From positions 186,001-250,000 of the forward strand of contig JAGIAH010000009.1 in NCBI GenBank assembly GCA_017744915.1: 64,000 bases of DNA. Reading direction: 5' to 3'. The notes below the pieces were generated by a model. The model was given only the letters and a program-made list of their open reading frames with translations. It was not told where the DNA came from and made no database searches. Source of the DNA: Agrobacterium tumefaciens (lineage in GTDB: Bacteria; Pseudomonadota; Alphaproteobacteria; Rhizobiales; Rhizobiaceae). The stretch's first letter is position 1; every line of letters begins with the position of its first letter. Both the position numbers and the translations under genes were made by a program. Below are positions 44,401-54,021 of this stretch, piece by piece.

Positions 44401-45174
44401 GTGGACTATGAAATGATACTGGTCGAGAAACGCGATGAGGTGGGCGTCATCACGCTCAACCGCCCCAAGGCGCTCAACGCCCTCAATTCGGTGCTTCTGA
44501 AAGAGCTGCGGCATATTCTGTCTTCGTTTTCCGCCGATGACTCCATCGGCGCCATCATCATCACCGGCTCGGAAAAGGCATTTGCCGCAGGGGCCGACAT
44601 CAAGGAAATGCAGGGGCTGGATTTTGTCGATGCCTATGTCGGCGATTTTCTCGGCGGCTGGGACGATGTTGCGGCGACCCGTAAACCCGTTATCGCCGCT
44701 GTTTCCGGCTTTGCGCTCGGCGGCGGCTGCGAGCTGGCGATGATGTGCGATTTTATCATCGCTTCGGATACGGCGAAGTTCGGCCAACCGGAAATCACCC
44801 TTGGCGTCATTCCCGGCATGGGCGGTTCCCAGCGGCTGACGCGGGCGGTGGGCAAGGCAAAGGCCATGGACCTGGTTCTGACCGGCCGGATGATGGATGC
44901 GGCGGAAGCCGAGCGCGCCGGCCTCGTATCGCGTGTCGTGCCGGCTGCGGACCTCATGGACGAGGCGGTGGAGGCCGCGACCCGCATCGCTTCCCTGTCG
45001 CGTGCTTCCGTTCTGATGGCCAAGGAAAGCGTCAACCGCTCCTTCGAAGTCCCGCTTGCCGAGGGGCTGAGATATGAAAGACGCGCCTTCCAGTCGCTCT
45101 TCGCCACGGCGGACCAGAAGGAGGGCATGGCTGCCTTCGTTGAAAAGCGTAAACCCGCTTTCCGGAATCGCTAA
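44401..45174 (+). CDS. Enoyl-CoA hydratase, GTG start
   Basis: Crotonase-fold hydratase adding water to trans-2-enoyl-CoA during fatty-acid or aromatic-acid breakdown. The 257 residues have the oxyanion-hole strands [13 protein letters not shown] (residues about 58-70) and [14 protein letters not shown], catalytic Glu in [23 protein letters not shown], and [10 protein letters not shown] near the end. The start is GTG 44401 with GGGGAG six bases upstream. Specificity between short-chain fatty acids (FadB1/Crt-like) and phenylacetate derivatives is uncertain. It is just after mutM and 195 bases before rpsT, which has its own promoter. Confidence 0.92.
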   Translation: MDYEMILVEKRDEVGVITLNRPKALNALNSVLLKELRHILSSFSADDSIGAIIITGSEKAFAAGADIKEMQGLDFVDAYVGDFLGGWDDVAATRKPVIAAVSGFALGGGCELAMMCDFIIASDTAKFGQPEITLGVIPGMGGSQRLTRAVGKAKAMDLVLTGRMMDAAEAERAGLVSRVVPAADLMDEAVEAATRIASLSRASVLMAKESVNRSFEVPLAEGLRYERRAFQSLFATADQKEGMAAFVEKRKPAFRNR

Positions 45175-45211
45175 GGATTCGGAATATCGGCGCTTTTAAG
45201 CGTTTTGCGCG

Positions 45212-45240
45212 TTGACGGGGGTGCGCTTTAGCGGTATATG
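45212..45240 (+). promoter_or_regulatory. Sigma-70-type promoter of rpsT
   Basis: TTGACG (45212-45217), 17-base spacer, then TATATG (45235-45240). This is the best sigma-70 pattern in the window. The predicted start near 45247 leaves a leader of about 123 bases before rpsT. Confidence 0.75.
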
Positions 45241-45307
45241 CCCGCCCACGGTTAAGGAAAGCCATCCGGCTTGTCCGAAATTACTCCCGCATTCTTGGGT
45301 TACGTGA

Positions 45308-45322
45308 GGTCGTCGAACGACC
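45308..45322 (+). promoter_or_regulatory. rpsT leader hairpin
   Basis: GGTCGT and ACGACC form a perfect 6-bp stem with a CGA loop inside a wider GAGG...CCTC pairing. It may be the target of feedback by S20, as known for the E. coli gene; that is inference. Confidence 0.45.
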
Positions 45323-45369
45323 CGATCCTCTGGTTGCGGAATTTGGTTTGAATTCGAAGAGAGGCATAC

Positions 45370-45636
45370 ATGGCCAATACAACTTCGGCGAAAAAGGCGA
45401 CCCGCAAGATCGCTCGCCGTACCGCAGTCAACAAGGCTCGCCGTTCGCGCGTTCGCGGCTTCATCCGCAAGGTCGAGGAAGCAATCGCTACCGGTGATCT
45501 CGCAATCGCCACCGAAGCTCTGAAGGCAGCTCAGCCTGAGATCCAGCGCGCCGCGACCAGGGGCGTCCTGCACGGCAACACCGCATCCCGCAAGGTGTCG
45601 CGTCTCGCACAGCGCGTGAAGGCTCTTTCCGCCTAA
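45370..45636 (+). CDS. rpsT: 30S ribosomal protein S20
   Basis: Small basic protein that binds 16S rRNA early in 30S assembly. The 88 residues begin [20 protein letters not shown], run as a helical bundle rich in Lys/Arg/Ala, and include the conserved ANTxSAxKxxR start and [31 protein letters not shown]-like end. The ribosome binding site GAAGAGAGG lies just upstream. It has its own strong promoter and a good terminator. As in other rhizobia, it sits directly before dnaA. Confidence 0.98.
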   Translation: MANTTSAKKATRKIARRTAVNKARRSRVRGFIRKVEEAIATGDLAIATEALKAAQPEIQRAATRGVLHGNTASRKVSRLAQRVKALSA

Positions 45637-45662
45637 TCCGGCTAATCACAAATAATTATTCT

Positions 45663-45691
45663 AAAAGCCTGGTCTTTTGACCGGGCTTTTT
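45663..45691 (+). terminator. Intrinsic terminator of rpsT
   Basis: AAAGCC-T-GGTC pairs with GACC-G-GGCTTT around TTTT, followed by T5. It lies 27 bases after the rpsT stop codon. Confidence 0.85.
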
Positions 45692-46405
45692 GTGATTCTA
45701 ACCGCCCGTTAACCATTGCTGCCGTAACGTGACAAATGCGTGTCAGATGGACGACAGGAAAACTGAAATAAAAACAAGTACTTGCTGGAGGTCTCCCGGA
45801 AAATGGGAAGCTTTCTCTACGGAAGTCGCGGCTAGTTTTGAGTCAAGCAGATTTTTATTTTTTCGGTAAAAACAGCTCTCAAAAATTGCCAAAATTGAAT
45901 CTCATTGATTCATAAGCGATTCTGCTTCGCACCTCGTCGGTGATGCAAAACGGCCTTTGCGAGTCAATGGCCGATCTGAGTTTTTGCAGAAAAAACGCCA
46001 TTGATCTCTCCCCACGATCCTGCCTAAATGCATTCCAACAAGGGGTGCGGATCTCAGTCCACAGATTATCTCGATGATCGTATCGACGATATTGATCTCT
46101 TGCTGACGGGTCTTTCGGGGTCCGTTTTTTCAGGTCATGGAGCTTTTTGTGCCGTTTCGGTCTCGGAACGGGCAGGGGTTTTTTGTCCTCAAGAATGCGC
46201 CTTAAGGTTGTAACGAAAGGAGCGTTTTTAGCGTGTCGCAGGCCTCTCCATGAGGGGGAGGGAAATGGGATAACCGACTCGCAAACGGGTAGTCGCCTTT
46301 GACGTTCTTTCGAGGGGAACGCTGGGGGCAGAAATAAACGAGGGGGATCCCTGGCGATCGATCTTTGGTCGTCAGGCTATGATTGGCAATTTGAAAGGCG
46401 GCAAT
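45692..46405 (+). promoter_or_regulatory. dnaA upstream region with GANTC cluster
   Basis: About 710 bases without a supported gene. It holds seven GANTC sites (45694, 45840, 45897, 45907, 45918, 45961, 46276), five of them within 126 bases, and three spaced 10-11 bases apart. GANTC is the target of the cell-cycle methylase CcrM. A CtrA-type half-site TTAACCAT is at 45709-45716. The core 45840-45925 is AT-rich. DnaA boxes are not convincing, so it is read as the dnaA control region and not as an origin. A 61-codon open frame at 46028-46213 has no ribosome binding site and was rejected. Confidence 0.6.
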
Positions 46406-47968
46406 ATGCAATTGAATTTGGCGATGGGTGCGGTGGCTGATGGGGACCGCGCACCAAAGGCATGTGATGCAGCTTGCTCAGATGCGGCAGGGGACAAATC
46501 GGCAATGAAGCACGATGCGCTGTTTGAACGTTTTAGCGCGCGGCTCAAGGCACAGGTTGGTCCGGAGGTCTATGCAAGCTGGTTCGCACGGCTCAAACTC
46601 CATACCGTTTCGAAAAGCGTCGTCCGCTTTACCGTTCCGACGACTTTTCTGAAGTCCTGGATCAACAACCGTTACATGGATCTGATCACCAACCTCGTCC
46701 AGAGCGAAGACCCGGACGTGCTGAAGGTGGAGATTCTCGTCCGTTCGGCGAGCCGCCCGGTCCGTCCGGCGCAGGCCGAAGAGCGGGCACATCCGGTTCC
46801 GGAAATTGGCGCGGCACCGCGTAACAAGTCCTTCATTCCGTCGCAGCCGGCGGCGGCGCCCGCAGCACAGCCTGCGGCAGCGCAGGCGACCCTGCGTCAG
46901 GGTGGTTCCGGGCCGTTGTTCGGCTCGCCGCTCGACACACGTTTCACCTTCGACACCTTTGTCGAAGGCTCGTCCAACCGCGTTGCGCTTGCGGCGGCGA
47001 AGACGATCGCCGAAGCCGGTGCCGGTGCCGTGCGCTTTAATCCGCTGTTCATTCATGCGGGTGTTGGCCTTGGCAAGACACATCTTCTGCAGGCCATTGC
47101 CAATGCGGCGATCGACAGCCCGCGTAATCCGCGCGTGGTCTATCTGACGGCTGAATATTTCATGTGGCGTTTTGCGACTGCGATCCGCGACAATGACGCC
47201 CTGACGCTGAAGGACACGCTGCGCAATATCGACCTGCTCGTCATCGACGACATGCAGTTCCTGCAGGGCAAGATGATCCAGCACGAATTCTGCCACCTGC
47301 TGAACATGCTGCTCGACAGCGCCAAGCAGGTCGTGGTTGCGGCTGATCGTGCGCCCTGGGAGCTGGAATCGCTCGATCCGCGCGTACGGTCCCGTCTGCA
47401 GGGCGGCATGGCGATCGAGATCGAAGGTCCCGATTACGACATGCGTTATGAAATGCTCAACCGTCGCCTCGGCTCGGCGCGTCAGGATGATCCGTCCTTC
47501 GAGATTTCCGACGAAATTCTGACCCATGTGGCCAAGAGCGTGACGGCAAGCGGTCGCGAGCTTGAAGGCGCCTTTAACCAGCTGATGTTCCGGCGTTCTT
47601 TCGAGCCGAACCTCTCGGTTGATCGTGTCGATGAGCTGCTGTCGCACCTCGTCGGAACCGGTGAGGCCAAGCGTGTGCGCATCGAGGATATCCAGCGCAT
47701 CGTTGCCAAGCACTATAATGTGTCGCGGCAGGAGCTGGTATCCAACCGCCGCACCCGCGTCATTGTCAAGCCACGCCAGATCGCCATGTATCTCGCCAAG
47801 ATGCTGACACCGCGTTCCTTCCCCGAAATCGGTCGCCGTTTCGGCGGTCGCGACCACACCACGGTTCTGCACGCGGTGCGCAAGATCGAGGAACTGATTT
47901 CCGGCGACACCAAGCTCGGCCACGAGGTTGAGCTGCTGAAACGCCTGATCAACGAAAACAACGCATGA
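46406..47968 (+). CDS. dnaA: Chromosomal replication initiator DnaA
   Basis: AAA+ initiator that opens the origin and also regulates transcription. The 520 residues show domain I ([22 protein letters not shown] start), a long Pro/Ala-rich domain II (about residues 120-165), Walker [10 protein letters not shown] near 219-227, [10 protein letters not shown] Walker B, and the domain IV DNA-binding [17 protein letters not shown] around 481-497. ATG 46406 has GAAAGGCGG upstream; ATG 46379 is a longer option and ATG 46505 (MKHDALF) is the position that matches other rhizobial DnaA starts. A strong terminator follows immediately. dnaN is not adjacent, as is usual for this group. Confidence 0.97.
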   Translation: MQLNLAMGAVADGDRAPKACDAACSDAAGDKSAMKHDALFERFSARLKAQVGPEVYASWFARLKLHTVSKSVVRFTVPTTFLKSWINNRYMDLITNLVQSEDPDVLKVEILVRSASRPVRPAQAEERAHPVPEIGAAPRNKSFIPSQPAAAPAAQPAAAQATLRQGGSGPLFGSPLDTRFTFDTFVEGSSNRVALAAAKTIAEAGAGAVRFNPLFIHAGVGLGKTHLLQAIANAAIDSPRNPRVVYLTAEYFMWRFATAIRDNDALTLKDTLRNIDLLVIDDMQFLQGKMIQHEFCHLLNMLLDSAKQVVVAADRAPWELESLDPRVRSRLQGGMAIEIEGPDYDMRYEMLNRRLGSARQDDPSFEISDEILTHVAKSVTASGRELEGAFNQLMFRRSFEPNLSVDRVDELLSHLVGTGEAKRVRIEDIQRIVAKHYNVSRQELVSNRRTRVIVKPRQIAMYLAKMLTPRSFPEIGRRFGGRDHTTVLHAVRKIEELISGDTKLGHEVELLKRLINENNA

Positions 47969-47996
47969 AAAAAGCGGCCTTCGGGCCGCTTTTTTA
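47968..47996 (+). terminator. Bidirectional intrinsic terminator after dnaA
   Basis: AAAAAAGCGGCC and GGCCGCTTTTTT close a TTCG tetraloop. A-runs and T-runs flank both sides, so it serves dnaA (plus) and hemW (minus). The stem begins at the last base of the dnaA stop codon. Confidence 0.95.
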
Positions 47997-48030
47997 TTGT
48001 TTATTGGGTGTAAGCAGGCTGGCGCTGGTC

Positions 48031-49239
48031 TTAGCAGGCGAGATCGGCGACGACCGCGTCCAGGATGAGCATGCCGGAAGGGGTGCAGCGCAGCCGGGAA
48101 TTGCCGAGCCTTTCCACGAACCCGTGTTGCAGAAGGAACTCCTCCTTCTCCGGATCGAGGTCGCGGCCGGAAAGATCGCTCCAGCGGGCGAGATCGATGC
48201 CTTCACGCAGGCGAAGGCCCATCAGCAGCAATTCATCAGCCTGTTCATCGACACCGAGCAATTCCTGATCGACCATGCCATGGCCTTCCCGCTCAACGGT
48301 TTCGAGCCAGGTCTCGGGGTGCCGCTCGGTGGCGGTGGCGAGCTTGGAAGCGCCTCGTGTCAGGCGTCCATGCGCACCGGGGCCGATGCCGGCATAATCA
48401 CCGTAACGCCAGTAGGTGAGGTTATGGCGGCTTTCGGCGCCGGGCCGGGCGTGGTTGGAAACCTCATAGGCCGGCATGCCGTAACGCTCGGTGATTTCCT
48501 GGGTCGCCTCATAAAGCACGGCCGAATGTTCGCCATCCGGCACGATGAGTTTGCCGGCCTTGTGCAGGCCATAAAAGGGCGTGCCTTCCTCGATCGTCAG
48601 CTGGTAGAGCGACAGATGGTCGACGGCATAGGAGACAGCCTCCTTCAGTTCGGCGTCCCATTCGGCGACCGTCTGGTTCGGGCGCGCATAGATGAGATCG
48701 AAGGACATGCGCGGAAAGATTTCCCGCGCCAGGCGGATGGCTTTCAAGGCGTCGGCAACATCATGCAGGCGGCCGAGGAATTTCAGGTCCCGGTCATTCA
48801 GCGCCTGCACGCCGAGCGAGACACGATTGACGCCTGCCGCCCGATAACCGCGAAACCGTTCGGCCTCGACGCTGGAAGGATTGGCTTCCATGGTGATTTC
48901 GATACCGTCAGGCACATGCCAGAAGCGCGAGATGCCGTCCAGCAGCGCGCCGACCGTCTGAGCGTCCATCAGCGATGGTGTGCCGCCACCCATGAAGATG
49001 CTGGTCACGACACGCGGGCCACTCAGCGTCCGCATGTGCTCCATTTCCCGCAGAAAGGCCGAGGTAAACCGTTCCTGATCCACCGGCCGGTGGCGGACAT
49101 GGCTGTTGAAATCGCAATAGGGGCATTTGGCCGCGCAGAAGGGCCAGTGCAGATAGATCCCGAAACCGGGATCGCCCGTATCCGGCAGAAGCGATGTGCC
49201 GGGGGCAGAAAGTTGGTGCTCCCCGACCATCGGGTTCAT
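48031..49239 (-). CDS. hemW: Radical SAM heme chaperone HemW
   Basis: Heme chaperone of the coproporphyrinogen III oxidase-like (HemN-related) family that delivers heme to membrane proteins and is not itself HemN. The cluster motif [13 protein letters not shown] gives C35, C39 and C42, followed by the conserved FNSH that distinguishes HemW. Other blocks: [45 protein letters not shown] and [12 protein letters not shown]. At 402 residues it is normal. It overlaps rdgB by four bases (ATGA), so rdgB-hemW are coupled. Iron operon genes are elsewhere in the window. Confidence 0.95.
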   Translation of the reverse strand: MNPMVGEHQLSAPGTSLLPDTGDPGFGIYLHWPFCAAKCPYCDFNSHVRHRPVDQERFTSAFLREMEHMRTLSGPRVVTSIFMGGGTPSLMDAQTVGALLDGISRFWHVPDGIEITMEANPSSVEAERFRGYRAAGVNRVSLGVQALNDRDLKFLGRLHDVADALKAIRLAREIFPRMSFDLIYARPNQTVAEWDAELKEAVSYAVDHLSLYQLTIEEGTPFYGLHKAGKLIVPDGEHSAVLYEATQEITERYGMPAYEVSNHARPGAESRHNLTYWRYGDYAGIGPGAHGRLTRGASKLATATERHPETWLETVEREGHGMVDQELLGVDEQADELLLMGLRLREGIDLARWSDLSGRDLDPEKEEFLLQHGFVERLGNSRLRCTPSGMLILDAVVADLAC

Positions 49240-49880
49240 GCCTCCAGGCAGGTTTCTACGAATTTTTTAAAGGCGCGGGCGCGGTGAGAAAGTGCGAAAG
49301 CATCGCCATGTTTCCAGCCGTGTTTTTCATCCGCGCTCATTTCGCCGAATGTGGTGTCGTATCCCTCGGGTTTAAAGACGGGATCATAACCGAAACCGCT
49401 TGTTCCGCGCGGCGGCCACACCACCGTGCCTTCCACCTCGCCACGGAAATATTCGACATGCCCATCCGGCCAGGCCAGGCACAGCACGCTGACAAAGCGG
49501 CCGGTGCGATCTTCCGGTTTGGATGCGCCACGCTCGGCAAGCGCATTCTCGACCTTCTGCATCGCCATGGCGAAATCGCGCGTGCCATCGGCCGTCTCCG
49601 CCCAATTGGCGGTATATACACCGGGAGCACCGTCAAGCGCATCGATCACCAGACCGGAATCGTCGGACAAAGCCGGCAGGCCAGATGCCTTTGCGGAGGC
49701 AAGCGCCTTGATGGCGGCATTTTCCTCGAAGGTCGTGCCCGTTTCGTCCGGCTCTACAAAATTCAACTCCGCCGCCGATTTGGCTGAAAAGCCGAAAGGT
49801 CCGATCAGATCGGCGATTTCGGCAATCTTGCCCTTGTTATGGCTGGCGACGACGATCGTTCTGGTGTCGAGCTTGCGCAT
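49236..49880 (-). CDS. rdgB: XTP/dITP diphosphatase
   Basis: Hydrolyses non-canonical purine nucleotides (dITP, XTP) to keep them out of DNA and RNA. The 214 residues include the substrate motif [13 protein letters not shown] (residues about 10-22), [48 protein letters not shown] and the C-terminal [12 protein letters not shown] 49880 has CAGGAAAACGCC upstream. It follows rph by 17 bases and leads into hemW, making the operon rph-rdgB-hemW. Confidence 0.96.
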   Translation of the reverse strand: MRKLDTRTIVVASHNKGKIAEIADLIGPFGFSAKSAAELNFVEPDETGTTFEENAAIKALASAKASGLPALSDDSGLVIDALDGAPGVYTANWAETADGTRDFAMAMQKVENALAERGASKPEDRTGRFVSVLCLAWPDGHVEYFRGEVEGTVVWPPRGTSGFGYDPVFKPEGYDTTFGEMSADEKHGWKHGDAFALSHRARAFKKFVETCLEA

Positions 49881-49897
49881 GGCGTTTTCCTGTCGGC

Positions 49898-50614
49898 TCA
49901 GGCGATGGCCTGTTTCTGAAGGGAGACCAGCTCGCTGCATCCGGCCTTGGCAAGACCGAGCAGCGTCAGGAATTCTTCCTCGGAGAAGGGGGCGCCTTCT
50001 GCCGTTCCCTGAACCTCGACGATGCCGCCGGAGCCGGTGATGACGAAATTCGCATCGGTTTCGGCGGAGGAATCCTCAAGATAATCGAGATCGATCACCG
50101 GCTGGTTGGCGAAGATGCCGCAGGAGATCGCGGCGATGTGGTCCTTCAAAACCTTCTCGACCTTGATCATGTTGCGGGTTTCCATCCATTTCAGGCAGTC
50201 ATGCAGGGCAATCCATGCGCCGGTGATGGAGGCGGTGCGGGTGCCGCCATCGGCCTGGATGACGTCGCAGTCGATGCTGATCTGACGCTCGCCGAGAGCC
50301 TGCAGGTCAACAACGGCACGCAGCGAGCGGCCGATGAGGCGCTGGATTTCCTGCGTGCGGCCGCCCTGCTTGCCGGATGCGGCCTCGCGCTTCATGCGTT
50401 CATGGGTGGAGCGCGGCAGCATGCCGTATTCGGCGGTGACCCAGCCCTTGCCACTGTTGCGAAGCCATGGCGGCGTCTTTTCTTCAAGGCTGGCGGTGAC
50501 GAGCACATGCGTGTCGCCGAATTTCACGAGACAGGAGCCTTCGGCATGTTTCGAGAAATTGCGCTCGAAGGAAACCTTGCGCATCTGGTCGGTTTTTCTG
50601 CCTGAAGGCCGCAT
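49898..50614 (-). CDS. rph: Ribonuclease PH
   Basis: Phosphorolytic 3'-to-5' exoribonuclease that trims tRNA 3' ends. The 238 residues have [78 protein letters not shown] and [18 protein letters not shown], all typical, with the active phosphate-binding Arg in the RTQEI loop. ATG 50614 is chosen over the longer frame to 50737 because GGAGAG lies upstream and homologues start there. It is divergent from hrcA with 135 bases between. Confidence 0.97.
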   Translation of the reverse strand: MRPSGRKTDQMRKVSFERNFSKHAEGSCLVKFGDTHVLVTASLEEKTPPWLRNSGKGWVTAEYGMLPRSTHERMKREAASGKQGGRTQEIQRLIGRSLRAVVDLQALGERQISIDCDVIQADGGTRTASITGAWIALHDCLKWMETRNMIKVEKVLKDHIAAISCGIFANQPVIDLDYLEDSSAETDANFVITGSGGIVEVQGTAEGAPFSEEEFLTLLGLAKAGCSELVSLQKQAIA

Positions 50615-50749
50615 ATGATCCACTCTCCATGTTGGTTCCTGCCTTCTAAGGTGCGCTCCGGGCTTTTGCAAAGCCAATTTCCATTTTGCCGCGGCGTTGC
50701 AACGCATTATATTGGTGCAAGCTGGTTTGAACGACAAAGAACGGACGAA

Positions 50750-51841
50750 ATGGGTTTTTCCGCACCGCTATCAAAAGATCAGGCATCACTGCTGGATGAA
50801 CGGTCTCGGGAAATTTTCCGGCGCATCGTCGAAGGCTATCTCGATACGGGTGAGCCGCTCGGATCACGCAGCCTGTCGCGGCTTTTGCCGATGTCGCTGT
50901 CTCCGGCCTCCGTCCGCAACGTCATGAGCGACCTGGAGGAGCTTGGCCTCATCTATTCGCCGCATATCAGCGCCGGGCGCTTGCCCACGCAGACGGGGCT
51001 GCGCTTCTTCGTTGATGCCTTCATGCAGGTGGGTGATCTGCCGGCCGAGGAAAGGGCGAATATCGACCGTCAGATCGGGCCGGTCGCCGGCCACGAACAA
51101 TCGCTGGAAGGCTTGTTGACGGAAGCGAGCCGCATGTTGTCCGGCATGTCGCGAGGCGCGGGTCTGGTATTGACAGCGAAGAACGACGTCATCCTCAAGC
51201 ATGTGGAATTCATCAGGCTGGAGCCCACCAAGGCGCTCGCCGTGCTGGTGGGCGACCACAATCAGGTCGAAAACCGCATCATCGAACTGCCGGCCGGCAT
51301 TTCCTCATCGCAATTGACCGAGGCGGCGAATTTCATCAATGCCCATCTGTCCGGCCAGACGTTGCAGGAACTGCGCGGCCAGTTCCAGACACAGCGGGCG
51401 GAGCTGCGATCGGAACTCGGCATATTGGCGCAGGATCTCGTGGAGCGTGGTCTTGCGGTCTGGGCGGGTGATAATGAGGAGGGCAAGCTCGGACGGCTCA
51501 TCGTTCGCGGCCGCTCCAATCTGCTCGAAGGGCTGGCCGGTGAGGAAGACATCGATCGGGTGCGCCTGCTGTTTGACGATCTGGAGCGCAAGGAAAATCT
51601 GATCGAGATCCTCAATCTTGCCGAAAGCGGTTCGGGGGTGAGGATTTTCATCGGCTCGGAAAACAAGCTCTTTTCGCTTTCCGGTTCGTCGCTGATCGTC
51701 GCGCCCTATCGCGACGAGGAAAACCGCGTCGTGGGTGCGGTTGGCGTCATCGGTCCCACCAGGCTGAACTATGCCCGCATCGTGCCCATGGTGGATTACA
51801 CGGCGCAGATCATGGCGCGCCTTTCCCGCAAGCAGAGATAG
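50750..51841 (+). CDS. hrcA: Heat-inducible transcription repressor HrcA
   Basis: Repressor that binds CIRCE elements before groESL or dnaK and depends on GroEL for folding. The 363 residues contain an N-terminal winged helix ([53 protein letters not shown], about residues 38-90), a GAF-like core and [23 protein letters not shown] near the C-terminus. The start at 50750 is preceded by AACGGACG, a modest ribosome binding site. No CIRCE inverted repeat was found upstream of hrcA or grpE in this window, so autoregulation is unlikely here. Confidence 0.97.
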   Translation: MGFSAPLSKDQASLLDERSREIFRRIVEGYLDTGEPLGSRSLSRLLPMSLSPASVRNVMSDLEELGLIYSPHISAGRLPTQTGLRFFVDAFMQVGDLPAEERANIDRQIGPVAGHEQSLEGLLTEASRMLSGMSRGAGLVLTAKNDVILKHVEFIRLEPTKALAVLVGDHNQVENRIIELPAGISSSQLTEAANFINAHLSGQTLQELRGQFQTQRAELRSELGILAQDLVERGLAVWAGDNEEGKLGRLIVRGRSNLLEGLAGEEDIDRVRLLFDDLERKENLIEILNLAESGSGVRIFIGSENKLFSLSGSSLIVAPYRDEENRVVGAVGVIGPTRLNYARIVPMVDYTAQIMARLSRKQR

Positions 51842-51954
51842 GATAGACCCGCAAGGTCGGAGAATGCGGCAAGCTTTTCGCCGCAAGCCTTGATTTTTGC
51901 CCGTCAAAGCTCGATATCGGGCGCAACCGACAACATTCAAATCTGGAGAACGTC

Positions 51955-52590
51955 ATGACCGACGATACAAAAAAGCCCGGACCTGACGCGGACGTCGCCG
52001 AAGAGCTTATTGAACCCGCATTTGCCGGGGAAGAGCCCGCTGATGCTGCCGAGCCCGATCCGGCCGAGCTGCTCAAGGCGGAAAATGCCGATCTGCGCGA
52101 CAAATTCCTGCGCCTTGCGGCTGAAATGGACAATCTTCGCCGCCGCACGGAACGCGATGTCAAGGATGCAAAGGCCTATTCGCTGGCTGGTTTTGCGCGC
52201 GACATGCTCGCCGTTTCCGACAATCTTCGCCGTGCGCTGGAAGCCATTCCGGACGAACTCAAGACCAATGGCGAAGCCGGTCTCAACGGCCTGATCGAAG
52301 GCGTCGAGATGACCGAGCGCTCGATGCTGTCGACGCTGGAACGCCATGGCGTGAAGAAGATAGATGCCGAGGGCCAGAAGTTCGACCCGAATTTCCATCA
52401 GGCCATGTTCGAAATTCCGAACACGGCGGTTCCGAACAATACCGTGCTGCAGGTGGTTCAGGCCGGCTTCACCATTGGTGACCGCGTGCTGCGTCCCGCC
52501 ATGGTGGGTGTCGCCAAGGGCGGCCCGAAGGTGGAGACCGCCGCATCGGCCGAGCCGGGCACTTCTTCTCTCAATGAAAAGGATGCGTGA
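51955..52590 (+). CDS. grpE: Nucleotide exchange factor GrpE
   Basis: Dimeric co-chaperone that releases ADP from DnaK. The 211 residues have an acidic N-terminal region, a long coiled coil ([54 protein letters not shown]) and the beta-domain [49 protein letters not shown], with the GrpE signature. It is 113 bases after hrcA, the same order as in many alphaproteobacteria; dnaK and dnaJ are not in the window. A strong bidirectional terminator follows. Confidence 0.97.
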   Translation: MTDDTKKPGPDADVAEELIEPAFAGEEPADAAEPDPAELLKAENADLRDKFLRLAAEMDNLRRRTERDVKDAKAYSLAGFARDMLAVSDNLRRALEAIPDELKTNGEAGLNGLIEGVEMTERSMLSTLERHGVKKIDAEGQKFDPNFHQAMFEIPNTAVPNNTVLQVVQAGFTIGDRVLRPAMVGVAKGGPKVETAASAEPGTSSLNEKDA

Positions 52591-52610
52591 GGCATTTGTC
52601 CTTACGTCAT

Positions 52611-52639
52611 AAAAAACGCGCCTTCAGGGCGCGTTTTTT
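52611..52639 (+). terminator. Bidirectional intrinsic terminator between grpE and ptsN
   Basis: AAAAAACGCGCC and GGGCGCGTTTTTT pair around TTCA. A6 and T6 flank the stem, so it ends both grpE (plus) and ptsN (minus) transcripts. Confidence 0.9.
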
Positions 52640-52671
52640 ATTGCCATTACACTGAGGGGATCGGCCTGCGA

Positions 52672-53133
52672 TCAAGCCGCCGTTGCCTGTTCCTGATTGA
52701 GGAAGGCGTAGATTGCCGTATCGGAATCGGTGGCACGCAGCTTGGCCACCAGTTCGGGGTCACGCAATGCGCGCGCAATGCGGGACAGCGCCTTCAGGTG
52801 ATCCGCGCCGGCACCCTCGGGCGCGAGCAGCAGGAAAACCAGGTCGACCGGCTGGTCGTCCAGCGCTTCGAAGTCGACCGGCGTTTCAAGGCGTGCGAAG
52901 ACGCCAGTGATCTGATGAATGCTGTTGAGCTTGCCATGCGGAATGGCAATGCCGTGGCCCACACCGGTGGAGCCAAGTTTCTCACGCTGGAGGATGACGT
53001 CGAAAACTTCCCGTTCCGAGACTCCGGTAATTCTGGCTGCCTTTGCAGCCAGCTCCTGAAGCAATTGCTTTTTGGAATTCACCTTGAGGGCGGGAATAAT
53101 CGCATCTTGTTGCAGCAAATCTGCCAACGCCAT
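52672..53133 (-). CDS. ptsN: Nitrogen-regulatory PTS EIIA(Ntr)
   Basis: Phosphorelay protein of the nitrogen PTS that takes phosphate from NPr on a histidine and regulates K+ uptake, nitrogen and virulence functions. The 153 residues have the EIIA mannitol/fructose-like fold with His66 in GVGHGIAIPHGKLN. It lies downstream of hpf and rpoN on the same strand, the usual rpoN-hpf-ptsN order, with 81 bases before it. The mannose/fructose-type ptsIH partners are not in the window. Confidence 0.96.
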   Translation of the reverse strand: MALADLLQQDAIIPALKVNSKKQLLQELAAKAARITGVSEREVFDVILQREKLGSTGVGHGIAIPHGKLNSIHQITGVFARLETPVDFEALDDQPVDLVFLLLAPEGAGADHLKALSRIARALRDPELVAKLRATDSDTAIYAFLNQEQATAA

Positions 53134-53214
53134 TCTCTTTTTCCTTCATGCCATCGAGACGATGCAGGAGGCAGACACGCGTTGCGCTCTGCCTCCCATG
53201 TCTTGTCAGACTGT

Positions 53215-53787
53215 TCAGCTCTTGATCGTTTCCGCGTCGATCCAGCCAATATTGCCGTCATGACGCCGGTAAACGATGTTGAGATATTCCTTGCCGGGGC
53301 TGCGGAACAGCAGAACCGGCTCATCGGTCATGTCGAGCGCCATGACGGCACTGGCGACGGACATGGTCTTAATCTGTTTCGAACTCTCCGCCACGATGGT
53401 GGGTGCATAATCTTCGGGAACCTCGTGGTCCTCATCGGGAACAGCATCCATCACCGTATAGGCGATTTCCGACAGCGCGCCGTTCAAACCACTGTGGTGG
53501 TCCTTCAGCTTGCGCTTGTAGCGACGCAGGCGCTTTTCAATCCGCTCTGCAGCGGCATCGAAGCTGGCTTGTGGATCATTTGCCTGACCCGCCGCATGCA
53601 ACACAACGCCGGTATCGAGATGCAGCTTGCAATCGGCGGCAAAACGCGATCCGGACTTCTCCACGGTCACCTGGCCTGAATACCCCCCATCGAAGTATTT
53701 GGTAACCGCCAGACCTATATTGTCCTCGATCCGCTGGCGGAAAGATTCACCGATCTCCATATGTTTACCAGATACACGCACACTCAT
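53215..53787 (-). CDS. hpf: Ribosome hibernation-promoting factor, long form
   Basis: Ribosome-silencing factor that dimerises 70S ribosomes in stationary phase. The N-terminal S30AE domain (MSVRVSGKHMEIGESFRQRIEDNI, VTVEKSGSRFAADCKLHLDTGVVLHAAGQANDPQASFDAAAERIEKRLRRYK) is followed by a linker and the C-terminal domain PVLLFRSPGKEYLNIVYRRHDGNIGWID. At 190 residues it is the long HPF type. ATG 53787 has AAGGAAAATTTCC upstream. It lies between rpoN and ptsN; 234 bases separate it from rpoN. Confidence 0.94.
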   Translation of the reverse strand: MSVRVSGKHMEIGESFRQRIEDNIGLAVTKYFDGGYSGQVTVEKSGSRFAADCKLHLDTGVVLHAAGQANDPQASFDAAAERIEKRLRRYKRKLKDHHSGLNGALSEIAYTVMDAVPDEDHEVPEDYAPTIVAESSKQIKTMSVASAVMALDMTDEPVLLFRSPGKEYLNIVYRRHDGNIGWIDAETIKS

Positions 53788-54021
53788 GGAAATTTTCCTT
53801 TTTGTAGTGATTTGCGAGTACCAGCTTACGTCAAGCCGCGCGCGCATCCAAGCGTTTCGAAGACCTTAAAAAGCCCCCATTCGAATTTTACGCCCATGGA
53901 CGGTGGAGATTATTCCGTTACAAATGACCTTGCTTACGTGTGCGGCGGGCTTCTAGCCCTTGCCGTGGCAAGAGTCAATGGTGCGGCAAAAAACCGCCAT
54001 AAACGTGATCAGGTTCATTGC
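53788..54021. other. rpoN-hpf gap
   Basis: Holds the leader of hpf. A TTGACG (minus strand) at 53834-53829 is followed 17 bases on by ATCACT, a poor -10. A perfect CTTGCC/GGCAAG dyad with a 2-base loop is at 53959-53972. No sigma-54 promoter (TGGC-N9-TTGCA) was found. Confidence 0.35.

Noticed and set aside
46028-46213. 61-codon frame between rpsT and dnaA
   Set aside because: No ribosome binding site, odd Ser/Gly/Cys-rich composition and a position within the presumed control region.
45692-46405. Chromosomal origin oriC next to dnaA
   Set aside because: DnaA boxes are absent or very weak; in this group the origin is generally near hemE, not dnaA.
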